Shown here piece by piece: positions 1-5,851 of a stretch of DNA of 8,038 nt. The notes beneath the pieces are model-generated. The model had not been told where the DNA came from and did not search any database. It saw only the letters and a program-made list of their open reading frames with translations. The stretch's first letter is position 1. Each line of letters starts with the position of its first letter. The stretch comes from Bacillota bacterium (GTDB lineage Bacteria; Bacillota; Dethiobacteria; Dethiobacterales; Dethiobacteraceae). The stretch covers positions 1-8,038 of the forward strand of contig JANKMV010000084.1 of NCBI GenBank assembly GCA_024650095.1, read 5' to 3'. A program made the translations under genes and the position numbers.

Positions 1-46
1 GCTGCAGGGTAGCTTTTATGAAATGTAAAGTACGGTACAGACAGTT

Positions 47-1888
47 TTATCGAGGGAACAGCATTGAATCTGCAAAGGTAGATGTAAAGTTCTTATCAGA
101 ACCTAACTCCACAAACTGAACATTTCTTGCAGAGCCCGCTGCACGTTGATATTCACTAGACGACAGCAATGCTAACTTTGATCCAGCCCCAGCTGCATTA
201 CCCACCATTGTAATCCGATCCTCTAATTCAGCGGGAATCAGGCCAATAACGCATGCACTATGCGGGTTGAGATAGTTACCAAACGCGCCAGCTAACTGCA
301 CTTGTTTAATATCATCCGTAGTTAAGCCATAGTTCTTCATCAAAATCTGAATACCAGCGGCCATGGCCCCTTTGGCCAATTGCACTTCTCTAATATCCTT
401 TTGTGTTACGAAAATTTGTCTACCTGGTGATTCGTCATCACTCACTAAAACAAAGGCTGTGGATTTGTTGTATGGAATCAGGCGATCCTTTAGCTTAATG
501 CCAACGGGATCAGTAACTTGATCCGGCTTCATGAAGCGTCCGCGCTCATCAATTAAACCTACTTCCACTAGGCCTGCGATCGTATCTAGTAAGGCTGAAC
601 CGCAAATCCCCAGTGGGGTTACATCGTCAATCACGGAGTATTTTAATTCTTCTCCAAACGTTATATGATCGATGGCACCTGTGGCACCACGCATGCCACA
701 ACTAATTTGAGCGCCCTCAAAGGCAGGGCCCGCGGCAGTTGAACAGGCCAGGATGCGATCCTTGTTTCCCAGGAGCATTTCACCATTTGTGCCGATATCA
801 ATCACAAGCTTTATTTCTTCGCTTTCATCAAGCTCTGTGGCTAGCAAGACGCCCACTGTATCAGCACCTACAAAGCCAGCAATATTGGAGAGGACAAACA
901 CTTTTCCAGCTGAATTAATCTCTAGTTTTACATCTTGCGGATCGATTTCTAACTGTTCACTGACAACGGGAACATAGGGAGCTAGCGCCACATCCCGGGG
1001 GTTAATACCGAGGAAGAGATGATGCATACATGTGTTACCTACAATCGTTACGGCGTAGATATCTTCACGTGTAACACCTGCTTTCTCCACTACTTCACCA
1101 ATCAAATCATTGATAGCTGAGGTGACTACATTATGTAGATCGTCTAAACCAGTGGGATCTAGATTAACATGGGTAATGCGAGAGATCACATCTGCCCCAA
1201 ACTGGGTTTGTGGGTTCAAGGTAGATGCCACGCTAAGTTCTTCACCCGTATAAAGGTCCATCAAGAATCCCGCAATGGTTGTTGTACCAATATCAAACGC
1301 GATGCCAAGAAGTTTTTCTGAGGTATTACCCGCTTCTAACCCTCTAATTTCGTTATTGTATATGGCAGCGGTAATATGATGCTTAGCGTCACGAAACAGA
1401 TCGGGCACAGAGCGTATCACGGATAAACGAGCCTCACTGACTTCACTATCGCTACCTTGCGCCGCTAATCCATCTTTAATGCGTTGCCAGTCCGTACGGT
1501 GGTTTGTCATCGTGGCTTTTTCCACCTCAAGATAACGCTTTGTAATATGTGGTTCTACTTTTGCTGTTCTATTTAACGCTGAAAGTAGAATTTTGTGTTG
1601 CACATTTTTTTCAGCTAAAAACTCCACCGTCATATTATTTTGTACCCTCGTGATACACGCAAAGCGAATTCCTTCATTCACTTCTTCTTCTGTTAAGATT
1701 TTCAATTCTTCTTCCGAAGCTTCATGGGCGCCGGCAGTCAAACGGATAAGGCATTTGCCACACTTACCTCTGCCACCGCAGGGAAAGTCAAAATTAATGC
1801 CAACGTCGTTCATTACATCTTTTAGTGTTACTCCTGCTTCAACTTCGACTTGCATGTCTCCTGGAAATAAAATCTTGTGCTTTATCAT
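47..1888 (-). CDS. Reductive activator of corrinoid proteins (RACE type): [2Fe-2S] ferredoxin plus ASKHA/DUF4445 ATPase
   Basis: Members of this family use ATP and a low-potential electron to return accidentally oxidised Co(II) corrinoid proteins to active Co(I), in the cytoplasm. Numbering is from the upstream ATG at 1915. Residues 10-100 form a plant-type ferredoxin domain with ligands C46, C52, C55 and C87 (C-x5-C-x2-C, then a distant C). A linker leads to an actin/Hsp70-like ATPase part with phosphate loops FDIGTTT (208-213) and VIDIGTNGEM (371-380), VGNTCMHH near 292 and LAGAFGNYLNP near 541. Length of about 620 residues is normal, and the [2Fe-2S] cluster separates it from archaeal RamA-like proteins with [4Fe-4S] clusters. 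I prefer the ATG at 1888, because AAAGGTG lies a few bases before it; the ATG at 1915 has no good ribosome site. It is the last visible gene of the corrinoid protein-regulator-activator unit. Family is certain; the partner corrinoid protein is inferred from adjacency. Confidence 0.93.
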   Translation of the reverse strand: MIKHKILFPGDMQVEVEAGVTLKDVMNDVGINFDFPCGGRGKCGKCLIRLTAGAHEASEEELKILTEEEVNEGIRFACITRVQNNMTVEFLAEKNVQHKILLSALNRTAKVEPHITKRYLEVEKATMTNHRTDWQRIKDGLAAQGSDSEVSEARLSVIRSVPDLFRDAKHHITAAIYNNEIRGLEAGNTSEKLLGIAFDIGTTTIAGFLMDLYTGEELSVASTLNPQTQFGADVISRITHVNLDPTGLDDLHNVVTSAINDLIGEVVEKAGVTREDIYAVTIVGNTCMHHLFLGINPRDVALAPYVPVVSEQLEIDPQDVKLEINSAGKVFVLSNIAGFVGADTVGVLLATELDESEEIKLVIDIGTNGEMLLGNKDRILACSTAAGPAFEGAQISCGMRGATGAIDHITFGEELKYSVIDDVTPLGICGSALLDTIAGLVEVGLIDERGRFMKPDQVTDPVGIKLKDRLIPYNKSTAFVLVSDDESPGRQIFVTQKDIREVQLAKGAMAAGIQILMKNYGLTTDDIKQVQLAGAFGNYLNPHSACVIGLIPAELEDRITMVGNAAGAGSKLALLSSSEYQRAAGSARNVQFVELGSDKNFTSTFADSMLFPR

Positions 1889-1936
1889 ACTCATCACCTT
1901 TCGCGTGTTTTTCATCCCTATAAATTCGTATTGTAC

Positions 1937-2635
1937 TTAATGACTTGTGCCTAGCAATTTAATGTAATCACCACGAAAATATGTGATGCCTAATCCCATA
2001 GGCTTGTTTTCCTTACTGAATAATTTCTGCTCTACAACCAATAACGGTAATTCGTTGTATATATTCAGACGATGTTTTATTTCCTCATTGGGAATTTGAG
2101 CATAGATTACCAGTTCCTTTTTTAAGGCAAAAATAGGTGTTGCTTTGGAAAGCATTTCAGAGAATGTAGCATGCTGGATTTCTTTCTCTACGATGGGCAT
2201 ACCGCGGTGGTATAACAAATATTTAACATCATATGCAACGGGGTCACCATCAGTATAAAAAATACGCTTAATAACAATAACATTTTTTCTGATTGATATT
2301 TGTAAACTATCCGCCAATTTTTCATCCGGCATAATAATATTAACTTCTAACAATCGCGTTTTATCCACACTATTAATGGAGTTGCTCATTTCATCATAGT
2401 AAACAGTATACTTCGTTAAATCAGGTTTTTTGACAAAGTTGCCTTTACCGGGGATTGAATAGATATAACCATCACGAGCTAAAATGGCGAGTCCCTTACG
2501 AATCGTCATCCGGCTCGCCCCAAATTCCCTACACAGAGAATTTTCGGACTCAATGGCATCACCAGGTTTTAATGTCCCACTGTCAATTTTTTCCCTTATT
2601 GATTCAACGATTTGTGTATATACTGGAATCACCAT
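1937..2635 (-). CDS. GntR-family transcriptional regulator with UTRA ligand-binding domain (HutC subfamily)
   Basis: A DNA-binding regulator that responds to a small molecule. Residues 4-70 form the GntR winged helix: a YTQIVESIREKI helix, PGDAIESENSLCREFGASRMTI-like recognition part with SRMTIRKGL, and a GYIYSIPGKGNFV wing. Residues of about 90-228 match a UTRA domain in length and pattern, including VIVIKRIFYTDGDPVAYD and the terminal ITYFRGDYIKL. At 232 residues it is full length. Its ATG begins three bases after the stop of the corrinoid protein gene, and its GGGAG ribosome site lies inside the end of that gene, so translation is probably coupled. The corrinoid activator follows. It most likely regulates this one-carbon unit, perhaps including its own expression, but neither ligand nor operator can be read from the sequence. 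Family call is firm; the role is inferred. Confidence 0.92.
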   Translation of the reverse strand: MVIPVYTQIVESIREKIDSGTLKPGDAIESENSLCREFGASRMTIRKGLAILARDGYIYSIPGKGNFVKKPDLTKYTVYYDEMSNSINSVDKTRLLEVNIIMPDEKLADSLQISIRKNVIVIKRIFYTDGDPVAYDVKYLLYHRGMPIVEKEIQHATFSEMLSKATPIFALKKELVIYAQIPNEEIKHRLNIYNELPLLVVEQKLFSKENKPMGLGITYFRGDYIKLLGTSH

Positions 2636-2638
2636 ATT

Positions 2639-3310
2639 TTATAGTTCTCCCTGATTTTTTTTCTCTTTAACCCATTCTAGACAGATCTTAACACCATCAA
2701 ACGCATCATTTGCATATGCGTCAGCACCAATATAAGCACAATTTTCCCTCGTAAGATGGTTACCCCCAGCAATAACTTTAAGCTGATCACGCACACCTGC
2801 TTCATCTAATGCCCCAACTACATCCTTCATGGCGTCAATGGTATACGTTAACACGCCACTCATGCCTAAAATATCTGGTTTGTGTTCAATCACTTTTCTA
2901 ATGAAGGCTTCTTTAGGGATATCGACCCCTAGATCTATAACTTCAAAACTGTTTGTTTCCATCAGTCCACGGAAAATATCTTTTCCAATATCATGCAAGT
3001 CACCTTGCACCGTCCCTAAAACAACTTTGCCAATTTTATTCTTATTTCTTGCATGGAAAAGCTCCGTCATTTGCTCAAGACCTAACACTTCTTTAAATAT
3101 TAAGCCAGCCATAATTAAATCAGCAATAAAGTAGGTTTTACTTTCATATAATCTCCCCACAGTCAGCATGCCTTCATTCACAGCCTCTAATATATCTAAC
3201 GGCTCTGTTCCATCTCGCAAGGCAGTTTCAGTTAACTCAGTAACTTTTTCTTCATCCAACTCACTTACTGCATCAATCAATTCTTGCTTAATTTTTAAGA
3301 ATTCTGCCAT
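2639..3310 (-). CDS. Corrinoid (B12-binding) methyl-carrier protein of a methyltransferase system
   Basis: Carries a methyl group on cobalt between a substrate-specific methyltransferase and a second methyltransferase, as in the MtaC/MtbC/MttC group. Numbering is from the ATG at 3310. Residues 1-88 form the helical cap domain (start MAEFLKIKQELIDAV; MLTVGRLYE near 48-56). Residues 93-220 form the Rossmann-like cobalamin domain with D104-L-H106-D-I-G109, where H106 is the expected lower cobalt ligand, then SGVLT at 151-155 and the AGGN loop at 181-184. The product of 223 residues is normal for the family. I chose 3310 because AAGGTGGAGG lies just upstream; an in-frame ATG at 3340 would translate through that ribosome site. 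It is first in a unit with the regulator and activator downstream. The methyl donor substrate is unknown, as no substrate methyltransferase is present. Confidence 0.94.
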   Translation of the reverse strand: MAEFLKIKQELIDAVSELDEEKVTELTETALRDGTEPLDILEAVNEGMLTVGRLYESKTYFIADLIMAGLIFKEVLGLEQMTELFHARNKNKIGKVVLGTVQGDLHDIGKDIFRGLMETNSFEVIDLGVDIPKEAFIRKVIEHKPDILGMSGVLTYTIDAMKDVVGALDEAGVRDQLKVIAGGNHLTRENCAYIGADAYANDAFDGVKICLEWVKEKKNQGEL

Positions 3311-3327
3311 AGTAAACCTCCACCTTA
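3308..3327 (-). promoter_or_regulatory. Strong ribosome binding site that fixes the corrinoid protein start
   Basis: The minus strand reads AAGGTGGAGG, then TTTACT, then ATG at 3310. This near-perfect anti-16S match with normal spacing decides for the ATG at 3310 over the in-frame ATG at 3340. Confidence 0.85.
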
Positions 3328-3388
3328 TTTTTACTAACATCAGACTATCACAACAGGAAATGTATGCCTTATTCAGTTCATCGAAAAG

Positions 3389-3447
3389 ACTTCAGTACTG
3401 GTTCCATTAGCCGTTTGCTCATTGCAAGCATTTGCAGTACTAAAAGT
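3389..3447 (-). promoter_or_regulatory. Long interrupted hairpin in the 5' leader of the corrinoid protein unit
   Basis: On the minus strand AGTACTG (3441-3435) can pair with CAGTACT (3400-3394). The stem extends through a small internal loop to ACTT/AAGT (3447-3444 with 3392-3389), giving 11 base pairs. The 34-base loop contains a small TTGC/GCAA hairpin. It lies in the predicted leader, between a promoter near 3472-3500 and the start codon at 3310. Because AGTACT is itself palindromic, the two arms could instead be two protein-binding sites with centres 42 bp apart, about four helical turns. Pairing is seen; function is not known. Confidence 0.4.
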
Positions 3448-3471
3448 CATATAGCCATAGGGTACAATAAC

Positions 3472-3500
3472 ATAGTAGAGAGTAAAGATCACTTTGTCAA
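3472..3500 (-). promoter_or_regulatory. Sigma-A-type promoter for the corrinoid protein-regulator-activator unit
   Basis: The minus strand carries a perfect -35 TTGACA (3500-3495), a 17-base spacer and a -10 TACTAT (3477-3472; four of six matches). Transcription would start near 3465, giving a leader of about 155 bases before the ATG at 3310. It is the best promoter match between the upstream terminator and the corrinoid protein gene. Confidence 0.65.
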
Positions 3501-3541
3501 CAATAACACGCACGTATCCTTTGTGTTCACTACTGTAGAAA

Positions 3542-3585
3542 AGAAAGGCGCGCTCATTCGATTCCCTCATCGCGCACTTTTTAAT
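3542..3585. terminator. GC-rich hairpin flanked by T-runs on both strands, possible second terminator
   Basis: The arms GCGCGC (about 3548-3553) and GCGCAC (about 3571-3577) can form a six-pair stem with one G-U pair around a loop of about 18 bases. The plus strand continues into TTTTT and the minus strand into CTTTCTTTTC. It may back up the terminator at 3641-3676 for transcripts coming from the methyltransferase gene. The loop is long, so I hold this loosely. Confidence 0.4.
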
Positions 3586-3600
3586 ACTGATCACATTAGC

Positions 3601-3619
3601 CACTTGCTAGCTGCAAGTG
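3601..3619. repeat. Perfect inverted repeat, 7-bp arms with 5-base loop
   Basis: CACTTGC, then TAGCT, then GCAAGTG. It lies between the terminator of the methyltransferase unit and the promoter of the next unit. It could be a protein-binding site or part of a run of tandem hairpins; there is no T-run directly after it. Confidence 0.5.
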
Positions 3620-3640
3620 ATATAATTTCCTTGTCAGTAT

Positions 3641-3676
3641 AAACAAATGGGGCTACATTAGCATTCTGCAGCCCCA
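3641..3676 (-). terminator. Rho-independent terminator of the methyltransferase unit
   Basis: Read on the minus strand, TGGGGCT (3676-3670) pairs with AGCCCCA (3654-3648) around a 15-base loop and is followed by TTTGTTTA. It lies 40 bases after the stop of the corrinoid remnant, which suggests that remnant and methyltransferase once shared one transcript. Confidence 0.75.
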
Positions 3677-3715
3677 CATAAATTACCTTTATTTTTATGT
3701 AATCCTTCATCTAGC

Positions 3716-3874
3716 TTACATAAGAGAGCGCATTGTCGTTTTAGCGTGATTAACCCACCTTTGAGAAATCTTCACACCTTCAGCGGCATTGGTTGTAAAA
3801 GCATCTGCGCCAATTTGTTCGCAAGTTTCCTTCGTAACAGGATTACCACCAATAATGATCTTTACTTTTCTTTT
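3716..3874 (-). pseudogene. C-terminal remnant of a second corrinoid protein gene
   Basis: The minus-strand frame ending with TAA at 3716-3718 encodes 52 codons. From VKIIIGGNPVT onward it aligns with the last fifth of the intact corrinoid protein (from LKVIAGGNHLT, residue 178). By eye about 20 of 38 positions are identical, including the GGN loop, C, IGADA, GVKI and WV. Everything that would bind cobalt is missing: there is no cap domain and no D-x-H-x-x-G motif. No start codon or ribosome site precedes the homologous part. Its frame opens just inside the 3' end of the methyltransferase gene, one base out of register at a run of six A. I infer a deletion that removed about four fifths of a corrinoid gene lying directly after the methyltransferase gene. 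It cannot work as a corrinoid carrier. Confidence 0.85.
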
Positions 3875-4671
3875 TTAGGGCCGATTTTATTCTTACGATA
3901 AGCATTGGAGAAGTTACGGCAGAAACGATCCCGTCCTAGCAGGGCCTCTGTTGCCAACAAGGCAGCCATCATATCTCTGTTCAAAGGATCCATAATTGCT
4001 GAATCCATACCCTCATAAATAGCAAGGGTGAAGAAGGTTGTGTTAATAACTTTTCTAAGTGGCATACTGAAGGAAATATTACTTAAGCCAGAGGTAACTT
4101 TAATAGTGGGATAGAGCTCTTTAATTGTTTTGAGGGTCTCCAAAAACTTAAGCAGGGATTGCGTATCCGTGGAAAGAGCCATAACTAACGGATCAATATG
4201 GATGCGATCAGGAGTAATATTATATGTAGCTGCTTTCTCTACGATGGCCTTTGTAATATTAACTCTAGTTTCTACATCAGCGGGAATTCCTTTATTGTCG
4301 CAAGTTAGCGCAATAACTTCCCACTCTGTTCCCTCGATTAAGGGAAAGATAACATCCATTTTGTCGCCTTCTAATGAAACCGAGTTGATTAAGCCCGGAC
4401 GCCTAGCATGCTTGAAAACTTTTTTAATCATTTCTGGGTTAGGGCTGTCAATACAGATTGGCGTATCCACAGCATCTTGGACAGTATTCATCAACCAGAT
4501 TAGAGCTTCCACTTCGAGATCTGGTGATGTGCTGGCACATACATCGATAAAGTTTGCTCCTGCTTCAGCTTGTTTTATCGCCCGATTGCGAATAAATGCT
4601 TCGTCTCTTTCGGCGATGGCGCGACCAACGCTGGGAATCGTTCCGTTAATTTTTTCCCCAATAATAATCAT
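3862..4671 (-). CDS. Pterin-dependent methyltransferase (methyltetrahydrofolate:corrinoid type, AcsE/MtgA-like)
   Basis: A cytoplasmic TIM-barrel enzyme that moves a methyl group between tetrahydrofolate and the cobalt of a corrinoid protein. The start MIIIGEKINGTIPSV is typical of the family. Pterin-site residues are in place: D43 in FIDVCAS, D75 in CIDSPNP, N96 in LINSVS, D160 in HIDPLV and N198 in GLSNISFSMP, where the family's catalytic Asn sits. At 269 residues it is complete, and the lysine-rich tail after RDRFCRNFSNAYRKNKIG lies beyond the catalytic core. AGGAGG seven bases before the ATG fixes the start. Upstream are a promoter and a long leader; downstream are a corrinoid protein remnant and a terminator. 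The likely present partner is the intact corrinoid protein encoded about 550 bases away. Whether it runs towards methyl-tetrahydrofolate (substrate demethylation) or away from it cannot be decided. Assignment as homocysteine-using MetH is excluded by size. Confidence 0.92.
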   Translation of the reverse strand: MIIIGEKINGTIPSVGRAIAERDEAFIRNRAIKQAEAGANFIDVCASTSPDLEVEALIWLMNTVQDAVDTPICIDSPNPEMIKKVFKHARRPGLINSVSLEGDKMDVIFPLIEGTEWEVIALTCDNKGIPADVETRVNITKAIVEKAATYNITPDRIHIDPLVMALSTDTQSLLKFLETLKTIKELYPTIKVTSGLSNISFSMPLRKVINTTFFTLAIYEGMDSAIMDPLNRDMMAALLATEALLGRDRFCRNFSNAYRKNKIGPKKEK

Positions 4672-4692
4672 ATACGTTCCTCCTATATTTTA

Positions 4693-4819
4693 TTTACAGT
4701 ATCCCACACAGCCGCTAGTAACGAAGAATTATCCATGCAACTAGTGAGTGTAGGTTACCATATATAAGTGTAACTGTAAAATACCCAAACCACAAACACT
4801 TACTGCTGTCATTAACAGC
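4693..4819 (-). promoter_or_regulatory. Possible structured leader RNA of the methyltransferase gene
   Basis: Several pairings are seen on the minus strand, 5' to 3': GCTGT/ACAGC (4819-4815 with 4809-4805); AAGTGT/ACACTT (4801-4796 with 4771-4766); ACAC/GTGT (4751-4748 with 4709-4706) stacked over CTAGT/ACTAG (4745-4741 or shifted by one, with 4719-4715). In addition TTTACAGT (4780-4773), in the loop of the second hairpin, is a perfect 8-base complement of ACTGTAAA (4700-4693), which ends nine bases before the AGGAGG ribosome site. That pairing would form a pseudoknot or a competing structure. I see no B12 box and no match to a known riboswitch. Function is speculative. Confidence 0.35.
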
Positions 4820-4863
4820 CTACCCGTTTTTACAAGCATCATTCAACATACAAACGATATCTA

Positions 4864-4893
4864 ACAGTACTCTTGCCTATACATGTATGTCAA
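4864..4893 (-). promoter_or_regulatory. Sigma-A-type promoter of the methyltransferase gene with palindrome in the spacer
   Basis: On the minus strand a perfect -35 TTGACA (4893-4888) is followed after 18 bases by TACTGT (4869-4864), a weak -10. The perfect palindrome ATACATGTAT (4879-4888) overlaps the last base of the -35 and fills part of the spacer, a usual place for an operator. A CAGTACT motif (4865-4871, plus strand) overlaps the -10. Transcription would start near 4857, giving a leader of about 185 bases. Confidence 0.55.
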
Positions 4894-4962
4894 ATATAAC
4901 CATAATATAACATTGAAGGTGCTAGCTGTCAACAAATAGCTGGTAAAACCCATTTAGCGATT

Positions 4963-5778
4963 TTACTCAGTGGCTACATGCAAAACTTCATTCATGCTAC
5001 CCGTTCGATACCCTTGTAAGTCCAATGTTATATAGATATAACCTAACGTTTTCAACTGTGTAGTAATTTTGTCGGTACGTTCGACCACTTTGGCCAAATC
5101 CGTGAAAGGAACCTCAATACGTGCCATTTGCCCATGCTGTCGTACACGCAACTGGTTGAAACCTAATGTACGCAAAAAAGCTTCTGCTTGCTCAACCATA
5201 GATAACTTTTCTTTCGTGATTTGTTCACCATACGGAAAGCGCGATGATAAGCAGGCAAAGGATGGTTTATCCCATGTTGGCAAACCATACTCTTTTGAAA
5301 GCAGGCGAATTTCGTCCTTTGACAATTCTACTTCTTTTAAAGGACTTTTTACCCCCAATTCTGCTGCTGCCTGAGCTCCAGGGCGAAAATCAGCTACGTC
5401 GTCGAAATTAGCCCCATCAAGGATAAAAGGAAGGTTATGCTCCTTGGCAATTGTCTGCAATCGGCTAAATAATTCTGTTTTACAATAATAACAACGCTCC
5501 GGTGGGTTCGCTGTAAATAAATCATTTGTTAACTCATCTGTCCAGATAACTTTGTAGTTAAAACCAAGTTGTTCTGCTAAAGCAATGGCTTCACGCATCT
5601 CCTTGTCAGGAAACGTAGCCGAACATGCAGTCACCATCAACACATTATCCTGTAAAACATCATGTGCTACTTTAGCAAGAAAAGTACTATCAACTCCACC
5701 TGAATAGGCGATTACAGCCCCCCCGTATTCGGCTAACATTTTTTTTAACCGTGTAAGCTTTTTTTCAGTATCTATCAT
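4963..5778 (-). CDS. larE: LarE, ATP-dependent sulfur transferase for nickel-pincer nucleotide cofactor synthesis
   Basis: LarE adenylates the carboxylates of a pyridinium nucleotide and adds sulfur to make thiocarboxylates, a step towards the nickel-pincer cofactor of lactate racemase and related enzymes. The PP-loop SGGVDS is at residues 26-31. PPERCYYCK gives C96 and C99, and PSFACLSSRFPYG gives C176, the position known as the sacrificial cysteine in the Lactobacillus enzyme. Three cysteines in this layout match the LarE type reported to hold a [4Fe-4S] cluster, which would pass on sulfur catalytically. DGANFDDVADFRPG (121-134) is also typical. Length of 271 residues is normal. GGGAG six bases before the ATG supports the start. 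It has its own -10 box and terminators or gaps on both sides, so it appears to stand alone; no larA, larB or larC is in the window. Confidence 0.92.
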   Translation of the reverse strand: MIDTEKKLTRLKKMLAEYGGAVIAYSGGVDSTFLAKVAHDVLQDNVLMVTACSATFPDKEMREAIALAEQLGFNYKVIWTDELTNDLFTANPPERCYYCKTELFSRLQTIAKEHNLPFILDGANFDDVADFRPGAQAAAELGVKSPLKEVELSKDEIRLLSKEYGLPTWDKPSFACLSSRFPYGEQITKEKLSMVEQAEAFLRTLGFNQLRVRQHGQMARIEVPFTDLAKVVERTDKITTQLKTLGYIYITLDLQGYRTGSMNEVLHVATE

Positions 5779-5806
5779 GTTGTACTCCCTTCACTCTGGC
5801 CACTTC

Positions 5807-5812
5807 ATTATA
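5807..5812 (-). promoter_or_regulatory. Likely -10 box of the larE promoter
   Basis: A perfect TATAAT on the minus strand lies about 28 bases before the larE ATG, leaving a short leader with the ribosome site. No good -35 is seen at the right distance, so the promoter may be weak or depend on an activator. An inverted repeat lies about 40-65 bases further upstream (5852-5877). Confidence 0.5.
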
Positions 5813-5851
5813 GCCCATTGTCTTAAATTCGCTATCTGTTGGCTGACTTCC

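Larger units (their letters stand above)
3311..3715. other. 405-base intergenic region between the corrinoid gene and the corrinoid remnant
   Basis: I find no convincing gene here. Short open frames of 76 and 92 codons lie on opposite strands over the same bases, lack ribosome sites and resemble nothing known to me. From high to low coordinates the region holds the terminator of the methyltransferase unit (3641-3676), a perfect inverted repeat (3601-3619), a GC-rich hairpin with T-runs on both sides (3545-3585), the TTGACA/TACTAT promoter (3472-3500), the leader hairpin with two CAGTACT copies (3389-3447) and the ribosome site of the corrinoid protein gene. Confidence 0.7.

Noticed and set aside
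1..46. Terminator or further gene after the corrinoid activator
   Set aside because: Only 46 bases remain; no hairpin with T-run and no readable coding segment could be supported.
3311..3340. Longer form of the corrinoid protein starting at 3340
   Set aside because: The ten extra codons translate the AAGGTGGAGG ribosome site itself, and the family N-terminus matches the start at 3310.
3601..3640. Plus-strand TATAAT at about 3620 as a promoter
   Set aside because: No -35 at the right distance and no plus-strand gene downstream.
3364..3642. Overlapping open frames of 76 codons (minus, 3373-3603) and 92 codons (plus, 3364-3642)
   Set aside because: They cover the same bases on opposite strands, lack ribosome sites, resemble no family, and overlie a promoter and hairpins. 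Better explained as chance frames in an intergenic region.
3862..3880. A PKKRKV string, the same as the SV40 nuclear localisation signal, would appear at the junction after a -1 slip
   Set aside because: It arises from an A-rich junction read in a hypothetical fused frame; a nuclear signal has no meaning in this bacterial context.
4130..4744. A 204-codon plus-strand frame over the methyltransferase gene
   Set aside because: It is antisense to a gene whose conserved active-site residues are all intact; composition is Ser/Ile/Thr-rich as expected of a shadow frame.
4672..4962. Cobalamin riboswitch before the methyltransferase gene
   Set aside because: Expected because of the corrinoid context, but I find no B12-box-like core, and the leader is shorter than usual for that class.
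4943..4966. GTAAAA/TTTTAC inverted repeat at the end of larE as terminator
   Set aside because: The stem is only six mostly A-T pairs, overlaps the stop codon and is not followed by a T-run on the minus strand. larE may end further on or share read-through.
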